Source: Carboxydothermus islandicus (GTDB lineage: Bacteria; Bacillota; Z-2901; Carboxydothermales; Carboxydothermaceae). From it: a stretch of DNA of 64,000 nucleotides. A program made the translations under genes and the position numbers. The stretch spans positions 12,980 to 76,979 of the forward strand of contig NZ_BDJL01000007.1 of the NCBI RefSeq assembly GCF_001950325.1. Reading direction: 5' to 3'. Under the pieces are notes generated by a model. That model was given only the letters and a program-made list of their open reading frames with translations. It did not search any database and had not been told where the DNA came from. This document shows positions 9,093 through 17,697 of this stretch, piece by piece. The first letter of the stretch is position 1. Every line of letters starts with the position of its first letter.

Positions 9093-9638
9093 TTACTTTA
9101 AATAAGTTGCTAAAGTCTCTTCATAGGCAGCATAAGTAAGTTCGTCAAACAGCACAAAAACCACGGTAAAGTTTTCGGGTTCCCTTTCTAAAAACTCGCT
9201 CACCGCTTTTAAAGCTACCATCGCCGCTTCCTTAACGGGGTAACCGTAAGCCCCCGTGCTTATCGAAGGAAAGGCAATCGACTTAACCCCTAACTGTTTT
9301 GCTAATTTCAGGGAATTTAAATAGGCGTTCCGTAAAGTACTCTCCTCACCCTTTTGGCCACCACGGTAAATGGGCCCTACGGTATGAATCACGTACTTTG
9401 CCGGTAAATTTCCGGCGGTGGTGGCTACCGCTTCTCCGGGAGGTAAAAAACCTATTTTATTAATAATTTTCCGGCATTCTTCCATAATTTTCGGCCCACC
9501 GGCCCGGTGAATAGCACCGTCTACCCCACCTCCCCCGGCAAGCCTTGAATTAGCAGCATTAACAATAGCATCAACCTTTTCTTCGGTAATATCACCAAGT
9601 TTTAAAATAAGTTTCGAATTGCCAACTTTTTTCACCAT
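9093..9638 (-). CDS. Macrodomain protein (ADP-ribose / O-acetyl-ADP-ribose hydrolase type)
   Basis: A 181-residue single macrodomain. The hallmark [22 protein letters not shown] spans residues 27-48, and [10 protein letters not shown] lies near residue 126; these form the ADP-ribose-binding loops as in YmdB. Likely role is deacetylation or removal of ADP-ribose adducts. It may share a transcript with the flavoprotein gene downstream. Confidence 0.92.
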   Translation of the reverse strand: MVKKVGNSKLILKLGDITEEKVDAIVNAANSRLAGGGGVDGAIHRAGGPKIMEECRKIINKIGFLPPGEAVATTAGNLPAKYVIHTVGPIYRGGQKGEESTLRNAYLNSLKLAKQLGVKSIAFPSISTGAYGYPVKEAAMVALKAVSEFLEREPENFTVVFVLFDELTYAAYEETLATYLK

Positions 9639-9707
9639 ATTCTCACCTCTATTTTTAATTCGTCATTCTTCAAAAAAATTCCTTTCTCTAAAGCTTGATA
9701 AAAAATT

Positions 9708-9733
9708 AAATCACCGGTAAAAACCGGTGATTT
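9708..9733 (-). terminator. Terminator of the acyl-CoA synthetase gene
   Basis: An 11-bp perfect stem AAATCACCGGT/ACCGGTGATTT with a 4-nt loop. The minus strand continues into AATTTTTTA. Confidence 0.88.
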
Positions 9734-9737
9734 AGAG

Positions 9738-11327
9738 TTATACCTCTCCTTTTTCGTTCGTATCTTTAAGCAGTAAATCATGATATTTTTCCCGCAGTAA
9801 TTTTTTAGCTACTTTACCTACCGAATTATGGGGCAACTCCCGTAAAAAAAGTATGCGGTCGGGAATCCAGTAGGGAAGGAGCTTTCCCCGCAAATAATTT
9901 AAAAGTTCTTCTTCGCTTACCCTTGCCTGCTCCCACAGAGTAACAAAAGCTACCGGTCGCTCCTGCCAGAGAGGATGGGGTAAACCTACCACCGCAGCTT
10001 CTTTTACATCGGGGTGGGACAAAAGATATTTCTCCACCGCCACCGTGGAAATCCATTCCCCACCGCTTTTTATTACATCTTTTTCCCGGTCGCAAAACTC
10101 GATATAACCCAACTCATCAATCTTAACTAAATCAAAAGTTCTAAACCAGCCATCCACAAAAGCTTCTCTGGTATGCTTTTCATCATTGTAATATTCTCTG
10201 GCAATCCAGGGGCCTTTTAACCAGAGCTCACCAATGGATTTCCCATCCCAGGGCACATCCTTACCGTCTTTACCCACCACCCGGACCTCAACTCCCGGTG
10301 CGGGAAGGCCGATTTTTAACTGCTGTTTTTTCTTTTCTTCTTCGGTAAGATGGACAAGAGTTGATTTCCGGTAATTACTTGCTACAAAAGGTGCTGTTTC
10401 GGTAAGTCCGTAAACCTGACGAACTTCAACACCATACCGGGCAAATCCCTCAATAATTTCTCTGGTAAGGGGAGCGCCTCCCACCAGAACTGTCCTTAGA
10501 CTTCCCAAATCAATATTTTCGCTTTGCGCTGCTTTTAAAATTTCCTGAAAAACGGTGGGTACTCCTGCAGCTAAACTTACTTTTTCTTCAAAAATTATTT
10601 TAGCTAAAAATTGCCCTTTAAAATTTTCCCCGGGCAAGACCATCGTAGCACCTACCATTGCCGCAGCATAAGGAATTCCCCAGGAATTTACATGAAACAT
10701 CGGAACCATGAGCAATATTCGATCTTTTTCCGATATGCCAAAGGTATCGGTCATACAAAGAGCCATGCTTTGCAGATACAGGTCCCGGTGAGAATACATT
10801 ACGCCTTTGGGAGTACCGGTGGTTGCGGTGGTATAACATAATTTTGCCGGAAGGTCTTCGGAGATTTGGTCAAAATTTTCGGCAAAAGAAGCAAAATTGG
10901 TGAAAACCGCGTCTAAAGGTAATATCTGGCGCACCCTCTGAAGTTCGCTTTTTATTTCCGCCACTAAAGGCAAAAATTCTTTTTTCACAAATAAAACTTC
11001 ATCTTCAGCGTGATTTATGGTATAAAGCATTTGTTCTTTGCTGTACCGTAAATTTACCGGGTGTAAAACGGCTTCGGAGCAGGGCACCGCAAAATAAAGG
11101 ATTAAGTGGGCTAAATTGTTCCAGGCAAAAACCCCAACCCGACTTCCTCTTTTAACCCCCAGGGCTTTTAAATACCCAATTAAAGCTAAGACCCGGGAGT
11201 AAAACTCTCTATAGGTTATCTCCTTTCGCTCCAGAGACTCATAAGATACGATGGTTTTTTCCCCAAAGTAGTTGGCTGCACGCTTTAAAATCTTTCCCAA
11301 ATTTAATTGAAATTTCATAACAATCAT
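9738..11327 (-). CDS. AMP-forming acyl-CoA synthetase, medium/long-chain type
   Basis: A 529-residue ANL-superfamily ligase that activates a carboxylic acid to its CoA thioester. The AMP-binding P-loop YTTATTGTPKGVMYSH is near residue 164, GLTETAP near 308, and FRTFDLVKIDELGYI plus the catalytic lysine region NSVGKVAKKLL near the C-terminus. Closest in pattern to the FadD3/AlkK-like fatty-acid group. Exact chain length cannot be told. Starts at ATG 11327 or at the third-codon-later ATG. Confidence 0.88.
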   Translation of the reverse strand: MIVMKFQLNLGKILKRAANYFGEKTIVSYESLERKEITYREFYSRVLALIGYLKALGVKRGSRVGVFAWNNLAHLILYFAVPCSEAVLHPVNLRYSKEQMLYTINHAEDEVLFVKKEFLPLVAEIKSELQRVRQILPLDAVFTNFASFAENFDQISEDLPAKLCYTTATTGTPKGVMYSHRDLYLQSMALCMTDTFGISEKDRILLMVPMFHVNSWGIPYAAAMVGATMVLPGENFKGQFLAKIIFEEKVSLAAGVPTVFQEILKAAQSENIDLGSLRTVLVGGAPLTREIIEGFARYGVEVRQVYGLTETAPFVASNYRKSTLVHLTEEEKKKQQLKIGLPAPGVEVRVVGKDGKDVPWDGKSIGELWLKGPWIAREYYNDEKHTREAFVDGWFRTFDLVKIDELGYIEFCDREKDVIKSGGEWISTVAVEKYLLSHPDVKEAAVVGLPHPLWQERPVAFVTLWEQARVSEEELLNYLRGKLLPYWIPDRILFLRELPHNSVGKVAKKLLREKYHDLLLKDTNEKGEV

Positions 11328-11345
11328 AACCTTTCATTTATAATA

Positions 11346-11374
11346 TTGTAATTTTTGTAAATTTATGTTATAAT
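11346..11374 (+). promoter_or_regulatory. Sigma-A promoter of the 88-residue gene
   Basis: TTGTAA (11346-11351), 17-nt spacer, TATAAT (11369-11374), 18 nt before the ATG at 11393. Confidence 0.8.
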
Positions 11375-11392
11375 TTCCTTGGGGGTGTTAAA

Positions 11393-11659
11393 ATGGATAA
11401 AAAAATGTTATTAAGTATCAAATTAAAAAAAATTGAGAAAGAAATCAAGCGGCAAGAAAATTTATACCGTCTCCTTCACGGCAATTTTCCGGTATTTAAA
11501 ATAAATCAAAAGGCTTATATTCCCGTGTCCTGGTTAAACGAATACTGGGAAACCTTTTACAAGTTAAATAAAAACCTCTTTTTAGAAAGAAAAAGGCTTA
11601 TGGAAGAGTTAAACATTACCACAAAAATCATCCCTTTTCCCAAAAGAAAAATATCTTAA
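11393..11659 (+). CDS. Small hypothetical protein, coiled-coil-like
   Basis: 88 residues, rich in Lys and Leu, with charged helices at both ends (residues 1-28 and 56-72) around an aromatic middle with VSWLNEYWETFYKLNK. I do not recognise the family. It has a good promoter and a GGGGGTG ribosome site, so it is probably expressed. The neighbours on either side are on the other strand, giving no operon context. Confidence 0.6.
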   Translation: MDKKMLLSIKLKKIEKEIKRQENLYRLLHGNFPVFKINQKAYIPVSWLNEYWETFYKLNKNLFLERKRLMEELNITTKIIPFPKRKIS

Positions 11660-11669
11660 GCCCGCCCAC

Positions 11670-12677
11670 TTACCTTTCTATCCGGAAAAATCCCAGAGCT
11701 TTCCCGCTACCTTCAACCACATCAGCGGTCGCAATATCCTTTAGCTCTTTCACAGGAGCTAGACAACAATCAACATCCTTAAAAAGTTTCTCCACCTCAG
11801 TTAATGTCAAATTAGCAAAGATGGTACAAATTTCGTCATAATACCGGTTCCCCTTGACCGCCGGAGTAAATTGCCCCGGTTTTAAATCCTCCCGCCCGAG
11901 AGCCTTTATAAAATTTAACCAGAACTTTTCTTCCAAAGCTCCCAGAGAAATATAGCCATCTTTAGCCCGATAGATATTATAGCAAACTACTCCACCTTTT
12001 AAGATTCCCTTACCCGGAGGCGGTACTTTATCTTTTTCACCATAAAAGGCTGCCGTCAGTACACCCCAGCTTTTCATAAGCTCCGCAATTCCAATTTGGA
12101 TATACATACCCTGCCCCGTAACTTTTTGATAATATAAACTACCCATCACCAGCGAGCTCAAGGCAAGTCCTCCGGCAAAATCAGCAATTGGTGCTCCAAA
12201 GACCACCGGTCCATCTTTATAGGTATCTCCCAGGATTCCGCTTTGAGCAAGATAATTTATGTCATGTCCCGCTTTCTCTGCCTGCTCGGACCCTTCCAGA
12301 TAGCCACCCAGGTTAATGTAAATAAGCTTTGGATTTATTTCTTTAAGCCTCTTATAACCTATGCCCAAGCGATCCATAACCTTGGGACGAAAGCTTTCTA
12401 CCAAAACAGTAGCCTCTTTAACCAAATTTAAAAATTTTTCCCGGTCACTGGCGTCTTTCAGGTTTAAATAAATTTTTTCTTTATTATTGTTTAAAACCCT
12501 GTAAATAAACGAATCTCCACCATCAGAACTAAACATACTTTTTAAGTAGTCACCGACCACCGGTTCTTCAATTTTTATCACCTTCGCTCCGTACGCCGCC
12601 AGGAGAAAAGTACCATAGGGACCGGGTAAAAGACGGGTTAAGTCCAAAATTAGCGGCTGGTCCTGAAGTAAATTCAC
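11670..12677 (-). CDS. CaiB/BaiF family (class III) CoA-transferase
   Basis: A 335-residue protein with the family start LDLTRLLPGPYGTFLLA at residues 12-28, where the catalytic Asp normally comes later (here in GHDINYLAQSG near residue 138), and GAPIADFAGG near 163. It moves CoA between an acyl-CoA and a free acid. It overlaps the upstream regulator-like gene by 4 nt. Slightly short for the family (usually about 360-400). Substrate unknown; neighbouring acyl-CoA synthetase suggests fatty or branched acids. Confidence 0.88.
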   Translation of the reverse strand: MNLLQDQPLILDLTRLLPGPYGTFLLAAYGAKVIKIEEPVVGDYLKSMFSSDGGDSFIYRVLNNNKEKIYLNLKDASDREKFLNLVKEATVLVESFRPKVMDRLGIGYKRLKEINPKLIYINLGGYLEGSEQAEKAGHDINYLAQSGILGDTYKDGPVVFGAPIADFAGGLALSSLVMGSLYYQKVTGQGMYIQIGIAELMKSWGVLTAAFYGEKDKVPPPGKGILKGGVVCYNIYRAKDGYISLGALEEKFWLNFIKALGREDLKPGQFTPAVKGNRYYDEICTIFANLTLTEVEKLFKDVDCCLAPVKELKDIATADVVEGSGKALGFFRIER

Positions 12678-13360
12678 GCTTTTTTCCCCTCCCTTACTTG
12701 ACCTTTAAGTTGCTGATACAAAGCCGATCTTTTAAATCCGGCAATTTTAGCCAGTTCAGCTTTCTGGCCGTTATTAAGTTTAAGACTTAATTCTATAATT
12801 TTTTCTTCCAGAGAAGATAAATCAAGGTAGGGATACACCGCTTTAAAATTAAAAGCTTTATAAATCGCAATCATTAAAAATTTTTTAAACAAAAACGATA
12901 TCTGTCCCGCATCCAAAATTTTTAAGATTTTATAAAATTCTTCTCCAAAAAGCTCACTGAATTTTCTAACCGTAGCCGCTTCTATTTTTCCTTCACCTAC
13001 TCCATCCTGCAGCAGTTTATATCCCAGAGCCAGACCGGCAAAACCTTTGCTTTCATTTTCCAGCAAATACCACAAAAAAGGTTCCCGAACAAAAACCTCT
13101 AAAAGTTTTTCTTTCCTTAAACCGGCGGGAAGCAAGGGACAATCTCCCCGAACGTACATTTTTATTGGCGTGGCGTGGCTTTGCAGGGTGGATATAGCAT
13201 AGAGCAGCGAAGAAAGCTCAACTGCTCCTAAAAGCCTCCCCTTATAACCCACCAGGGGATAAATTAACTGCGGGTAGCGAATGAGATAATTAAAGCCGGT
13301 CTTTAAACAGTCATCTTCCACAAAGTAGACAAAACCTTTAACCTGATTAACCGTTCGCAT
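12674..13360 (-). CDS. Putative regulator with C-terminal Fis-like helix-turn-helix
   Basis: About 228 residues. I chose ATG at 13360, which has AGGGGGT 6 nt upstream, over 13408. The last 45 residues (LEEKIIELSLKLNNGQKAEL, then a GFKRSALYQQLK segment) look like the Fis-type HTH that ends sigma-54 activators, but there is no AAA+ domain. The N-terminal 170 residues match nothing I can name. It overlaps the CoA-transferase gene by 4 nt. Two copies of a 9-bp repeat sit upstream and could be its operator. Function as a regulator is inferred. Confidence 0.6.
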   Translation of the reverse strand: MRTVNQVKGFVYFVEDDCLKTGFNYLIRYPQLIYPLVGYKGRLLGAVELSSLLYAISTLQSHATPIKMYVRGDCPLLPAGLRKEKLLEVFVREPFLWYLLENESKGFAGLALGYKLLQDGVGEGKIEAATVRKFSELFGEEFYKILKILDAGQISFLFKKFLMIAIYKAFNFKAVYPYLDLSSLEEKIIELSLKLNNGQKAELAKIAGFKRSALYQQLKGQVREGKKA

Positions 13361-13419
13361 AAAAAAACCCCCTGTATAAATTTTAGGGGATTTAATGTCA
13401 ATATTCATCTTTTTTGGGG

Positions 13420-13449
13420 TAAACGGTCGTTTTTTGCCCCTAAACGGTC
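13420..13449. promoter_or_regulatory. Pair of 9-bp direct repeats, candidate operator
   Basis: TAAACGGTC occurs at 13420-13428 and again at 13441-13449. The 21-bp spacing is two helical turns, as expected for a tandem protein site. It lies between the putative regulator and the aminopeptidase gene. A related half-site appears at 30976, upstream of the acyl-CoA synthetase. Confidence 0.45.
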
Positions 13450-14374
13450 AAATTAAAAGCTTACCTTTCTTGATAATTACATTCCCATCTAACGCTACCG
13501 TAGGCTGAGTAATGATTAAATCCAGGTGAAAGCGAACATCGTTATCCCCGCCAAAGGACAAATTATTACCCAGAGCTAAGTGAACCGTTCCCATTGCTTT
13601 TTCCGCCTCCAGGGGAATACTTTCTAAGTGAGCATGCTCGTTACTGCCAATCCCAAACTCCCCAATTATCCGGGCTTTTTCACCGTAGACATTAAAATAC
13701 TCCTCCAGCACCGTACTTCCGGGCCCCTCAACATTCACCACCCGGCCGTCTTCCACCCGAACAATCAAAGGGTGGGGCCCAAAAAGCTTTTTTCGGCCAT
13801 CCACCACCAAAACCCCGGAAGTCCCCTCTAAGACCGGTGCTAAAGACGCTTCCCCAGCGGGAAAATTGCCAAAATTACCGGGCTCGGTAAAGTTGCCAAT
13901 GTCCAGCAAACCGCTTTTCCCGCGAATATTTACCGTAAAATTGGTTCCAAGGGCAGAAGTTATTTTGACTTCGGAAGCAGCGGTTAAAAGGTCCGCCAAA
14001 ATTTTCGTTCTGGCCTCCAATTTTTCGTAATCCGCCTGAGCAGCTCTTTTAAAAATTTCCGAAGTTATTTTGGGAAGACTGGCAATTCGCGCTCCTGCCT
14101 CACAAGCCTTTACCCTTAAGGGGTGGTGGGAATAAGATTTTTCGGTCAAAAAAACAACAATGTCCGCCCCGACCAGACGGTCTTCGATATCCGGAGGAAG
14201 ATCCGCATCATAAATTTTTACCAGGCCCAAATCGGCTTTAAACATGACGGCAGTTTCGGAAAGAGCTCGCGCCAGCTCTTCCCGTTTGTTATCAAAAACA
14301 ATTATTACCTTTTCAAAGGGTTTTAAATTAAAGTTTTTCCGCCAGAAGTTTTTCGCCAGCTCTTTTAAGGCCAT
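13448..14374 (-). CDS. M29-like aminopeptidase family protein
   Basis: About 308 residues. The C-terminal half carries NFPAGEASLAP near residue 170, GEFGIGSNEHA near 240, and a final HLALGNNLSFGG then HLDLI. These are the metal-binding landmarks of the M29 (AmpS/AmpT, leucyl aminopeptidase) fold, also used by NicX-type ring-cleaving enzymes. ATG at 14374 has GGAGTG 8 nt upstream; an alternative GTG lies three codons earlier. The family is shorter than classic M29 enzymes (about 410), so the reaction may differ. Confidence 0.72.
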   Translation of the reverse strand: MALKELAKNFWRKNFNLKPFEKVIIVFDNKREELARALSETAVMFKADLGLVKIYDADLPPDIEDRLVGADIVVFLTEKSYSHHPLRVKACEAGARIASLPKITSEIFKRAAQADYEKLEARTKILADLLTAASEVKITSALGTNFTVNIRGKSGLLDIGNFTEPGNFGNFPAGEASLAPVLEGTSGVLVVDGRKKLFGPHPLIVRVEDGRVVNVEGPGSTVLEEYFNVYGEKARIIGEFGIGSNEHAHLESIPLEAEKAMGTVHLALGNNLSFGGDNDVRFHLDLIITQPTVALDGNVIIKKGKLLI

Positions 14375-14390
14375 AGAAAACACTCCAAAA

Positions 14391-15809
14391 CTATTTTGGC
14401 AAAAATTTTTCTTTTCGCTCCCGGGTTCTTACCAGTGAAGCAACAGCCGACAATAATGCAATAAAAGCTCCCACTAAAAATGCTTCCCTAAATGCTAAAA
14501 CAAAGGCTTTTGTGGCTGCAAGTTCTTCAGGATAGTGGTTTTGCAAATAATAAGTTAAATAATGAGTACGCCGGCCGGTAAACACGGCCCCGGCAACGGC
14601 TACCCCCATTACCATCCCAACATTGCGCATGGTAGCCAGAAATCCGGAAGCGGTTCCCAGGCGATTTTTAGGAACACTCCCCATTATGGTGCTGTTGTTG
14701 GGCGACTGAAAAATAGCACTGCCAAGACCAATTAACATTAAAGACAAGATGATTATGCCAACTGTTGTCTCGTTATTTAAACGGGAAAGGGCAAATAATC
14801 CTAAAGCCATTACTGTCATTCCTAAGGGTGCTAAAATCATCGAACCAATTTTGTCGGATAGGCTTCCGCTTAAAGGGGCTACAATCATTGTTAGTAACGG
14901 ATGCACCGACATTACCATTCCTGCTTTTTCAGGTGTAAAATGTCGCAACTGCTGCAGATATATCGGCATTAAAAACACCACTTGATATAGGGCAACATAA
15001 CTTAAAAAAGCACTTAAATTGCTAAAAGAAAAATCACGGTTTTTAAATAAGCTCAAATCCACCATAGGTTCGGAAACCTTTTTTTCGGTGTATAAAAACA
15101 AAAGAAAAGCCAGGAGTGAAATAACTGAGGCACCAATCATTAAGGGATGGGTAAAGCCGTACTTTTCAAAAAAGGTAAGAAGGATTAAAAGGCTTCCAAG
15201 GCCAAGAAAGCTTAAAAAAGCCCCGGCAAAATCAAAAGAATGTTTTTCCCGGGATAAATCGGGCTTTATTATTTTAAAGGCCAAAATACTGCCAATTACT
15301 CCAACAGGAAGATTAATAAAAAACACGGAACGCCACCCGAAAAAGTGTGTTAAAAATCCCCCGGCAGAAGGCCCAAAAGCCAAAGCTGCAGCCACCATCA
15401 TGCCATTTATCCCCAAAGCCTTTCCCCGTTCCTGCGGTGGAAAAACTTCGGTAACAATTGCCGGTGCCATGGCCATCATCATCCCTGCACCAAGGGATTG
15501 GATAACCCTTGCTCCTATCAAAAAACCAAGGGTAGGGGAAAGACCGCATAATAAAGAACCAACAGTGAAAACCACAAATCCCGTAACGTAAACCAATTTT
15601 TTACCGTACAAATCCCCCAGGCGTCCGTAAGTCAGCAAAAGAGTGCTGATGAAAAGAAGGTAAATTAAAATTACCCACTCCCCGGTTGCTAAACTTGCCT
15701 TAAAATCTTTAATTATGGAAAGAAGGGCAATATTAACAACGCTGGCATCCAGTGGCGCCATAAAAGTCCCAAGAGCCACTACCCACATTACTCTCCACCG
15801 GTACTCCAT
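14391..15809 (-). CDS. MFS multidrug efflux transporter, DHA2 (EmrB/QacA) type
   Basis: A 472-residue membrane protein with about 14 hydrophobic segments. Family signatures seen are LDASVVNIALLSI near residue 20, the motif-A loop YGRLGDLYGKKLVY near 61, and motif C GPSAGGFLTHFFGWRSVFFI near 145. It likely exports drugs by proton antiport. It lies 7 nt before the aminopeptidase start codon region on the same strand and 13 nt after the haemerythrin gene. Confidence 0.9.
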   Translation of the reverse strand: MEYRWRVMWVVALGTFMAPLDASVVNIALLSIIKDFKASLATGEWVILIYLLFISTLLLTYGRLGDLYGKKLVYVTGFVVFTVGSLLCGLSPTLGFLIGARVIQSLGAGMMMAMAPAIVTEVFPPQERGKALGINGMMVAAALAFGPSAGGFLTHFFGWRSVFFINLPVGVIGSILAFKIIKPDLSREKHSFDFAGAFLSFLGLGSLLILLTFFEKYGFTHPLMIGASVISLLAFLLFLYTEKKVSEPMVDLSLFKNRDFSFSNLSAFLSYVALYQVVFLMPIYLQQLRHFTPEKAGMVMSVHPLLTMIVAPLSGSLSDKIGSMILAPLGMTVMALGLFALSRLNNETTVGIIILSLMLIGLGSAIFQSPNNSTIMGSVPKNRLGTASGFLATMRNVGMVMGVAVAGAVFTGRRTHYLTYYLQNHYPEELAATKAFVLAFREAFLVGAFIALLSAVASLVRTRERKEKFLPK

Positions 15810-15822
15810 ATCATCCCCCGGT

Positions 15823-16395
15823 TTAATTATGTTTTATATCTATATCTAACAAATGCTCAAAACGTTCCACTAACTGCGTAAACCTTAGCACCGTATCTGC
15901 GGGAAATCTTTCCCTTTCTACTTCCGCATAGTTCTGGTTTACCTTTTCCTTTAAACTATCGCTCATAAGGCGTTCTGCCACGGGAAAAAGTCCCTCATTT
16001 TCCTTTAAGATATGCTGCCGTAAAAGCTTTACATAATCCCGGGCCGCTTCCACCACTGCCGGTATTGCCCCGTCATCTCCCTCCATGTACTGTTCCGCTG
16101 CTTCATCCAGGCGTCCCACAAACCTTCGCCCGAGTTTGTGCTCTAAATTTAAAAGCTCCTGGGGACTGTTTTCTTCTGGCATTCCCGCTTCATAAAGGGC
16201 AGGAAAAAACACCTCTTCTTCTTTGCCGTGATGAAAGCGGTCAGCAAACTCCCGGATAAAAATAACCGCTCCGGTAAACACTTCCGGCGGCACAAACTCT
16301 CCCCGGGAAAGCTTATCCGCTCCGGTTTCTAAGATATTTAACATTCGCAAAATAAGCTCGTGTTCTTTAACCATTACCTCGGTGCAATTAGCCAT
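15823..16395 (-). CDS. Haemerythrin HHE-domain protein
   Basis: A 190-residue four-helix protein. Iron-ligand candidates are in MVKEHELIL (His12), FADRFHHGKEEEVFFP near residue 53, LEHKLGRRF near 84 and LLRQHILKENEGLFP near 124. It should bind a di-iron site for oxygen or nitric-oxide sensing or scavenging. ATG after AAGGGGGGCT. Part of a run of minus-strand genes; the reason for its place next to an efflux pump is unclear. Confidence 0.9.
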   Translation of the reverse strand: MANCTEVMVKEHELILRMLNILETGADKLSRGEFVPPEVFTGAVIFIREFADRFHHGKEEEVFFPALYEAGMPEENSPQELLNLEHKLGRRFVGRLDEAAEQYMEGDDGAIPAVVEAARDYVKLLRQHILKENEGLFPVAERLMSDSLKEKVNQNYAEVERERFPADTVLRFTQLVERFEHLLDIDIKHN

Positions 16396-16413
16396 CTAAC
16401 CAGCCCCCCTTTT

Positions 16414-16806
16414 TTAAGGGAAATTTTTAAGATATTCCTTTTTAATACAGCGATCGGCAATAACAACTAAACCGGCAGCTTCGGCAATTTCCCTGGCTTC
16501 CGGACTATTTACTCCCTCCTGCTGCCATAAAACCTTAGCACCAATAGCCACGGAAGACTTAGCTACTGCCGGTACTTCTTCAGTCTTGCGAAAAACATCC
16601 ACAATTTCCACCTTTTCCGGAATTTCTTCCAAAGACTTATAAGCTTTTTGGCCAAGAAAGCTATCCAAATTAGGATTAACCGGAAAAACTTTATATCCTT
16701 TTTCCATTAAAAACTTTGCTACCTGATAACTTGGCCGTTCCGGCTTATCGGAAACCCCCACTACCGCAATATTTTTAAAACGGGTCAAAATTTCCCTTAT
16801 GTCCAT
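16414..16806 (-). CDS. CoA-binding protein (YccU type)
   Basis: 130 residues forming one Rossmann-like CoA_binding domain: NIAVVGVSDKPERPSY at residues 12-27, FPVNPNLDSFLGQKAY near 41, and VLWQQEGVNSPEA near 93. It resembles the nucleotide-binding part of succinyl-CoA synthetase alpha without the catalytic His. Role unknown in the whole family. Confidence 0.88.
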   Translation of the reverse strand: MDIREILTRFKNIAVVGVSDKPERPSYQVAKFLMEKGYKVFPVNPNLDSFLGQKAYKSLEEIPEKVEIVDVFRKTEEVPAVAKSSVAIGAKVLWQQEGVNSPEAREIAEAAGLVVIADRCIKKEYLKNFP

Positions 16807-16915
16807 ACTATACCTCCTTTCTTAAAATAACCATAATTTATTTTTATAGCAAACAAAGATTTTTAAACAGGATTTTTCCTATACTTACCGAATTTATTTT
16901 CCTGAGGTGAATTAA

Positions 16916-17674
16916 ATGGCGCAAAAATATTCTCCCTGTTGAAGCCCTGCACCCCAAGCCGAGGTCGGCTTTTTAAAAGAAAATAACTGCTCGATCTGCG
17001 GCTCGCCACTGATTTATCATGAACGGGGAAGAGAGATGGTATGCGCCCTTTGTCAGAGAATCGATTGGGGCAATATCATTTGTATAAACGGTCATTATAT
17101 ATGCAACGATTGTCACGGCCAAAACTGTCTTGAACCAATTAAAGAATTTGCGCTTTTAACCCATTTAGAAGATCCACGCCAAATTGCCAGTGTAATTTTA
17201 TCCGAAGAAAATCTTCCCTTCTTGGGGTGCGAAAACGCCTATGTTGTTGCCGCCGCTCTCCTGGGAAGTTTAAAAAAATACCGCCGGTTTAAGATAACCG
17301 AAGCCACCTTTGATGAAGCTTTCCATAGAATCCAGAAGCAGGCTTTTGGCGGCTACTGCGGTTTAACCGGCATCTGCGGAGTTACCGTAGCCGTTGGCGC
17401 GGTGATGAGCATCCTTTTAAAAGCAAGCTGTCCCAAAAACCGGGAAAATTCTCTTGCCATGCAGGTTGCTGCTCGAACAGCCTGGGCTATAGCCGAAGCT
17501 TCGGGACCATCGTGCTGCCGGCAGTTTGTCTTTATTGGTATTGAAGTAGGAGTAAATTTTCTGCGAGATATATATGAAATATATCTACCCCTTAATTATA
17601 AAGTATCATGCAGCGAGCACCTTAAGCATCCCCGCAGTTGTTCCCGGGAAAAGTGCCGTTATTACGAGCGGTAG
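16916..17674 (+). CDS. Candidate selenoprotein of the DUF5714 family (in-frame UGA)
   Basis: Reading from ATG 16916, which has GAGGTG 7 nt upstream, gives 252 residues with one in-frame TGA at 16940-16942 (codon 9, in the context Ser-Pro-Cys-UGA-Ser-Pro). Downstream the frame stays open through two zinc-type CxxC groups (CSICG near 29, CALC near 43), CNDCHGQNC, GGYCGLTGICG near 148, GPSCC near 200, and a Cys-rich tail. The same layout occurs in the DUF5714 protein at 38476-39168. A SECIS-like hairpin begins 13 nt after the TGA. The next in-frame ATG, 17036, would delete the first zinc motif. Selenocysteine is inferred; function is unknown. Confidence 0.75.
16956..16971 (+). promoter_or_regulatory. 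SECIS-like hairpin after the UGA codon
   Basis: AAGCCG/CGGCTT pairs perfectly over a 4-nt AGGT loop. The loop starts 19 nt after the UGA and carries G in its second position. Both agree with the bacterial SECIS rules, and the AGGU loop resembles that of E. coli fdhF. Confidence 0.7.
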
Positions 17675-17697
17675 CGTTCTACCGCTCTTCTTTTTTT
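17666..17697 (+). terminator. Terminator of the DUF5714 selenoprotein gene
   Basis: GAGCGGTAG/CTACCGCTC with a 4-nt loop, then TTCTTTTTTT. The stop codon lies in the left arm. Confidence 0.88.

Noticed and set aside
15019-15591. 190-codon plus-strand frame opposite the MFS transporter
   Set aside because: Very Lys/Pro-rich with no recognisable domain, and fully covered by a clear transporter gene; a frame kept open by codon bias.
16940-16942. UGA at codon 9 as a sequencing error or pseudogene mark
   Set aside because: The SECIS-like hairpin, upstream ribosome site and open frame on both sides fit selenocysteine better, and two other UGA genes are in the window.
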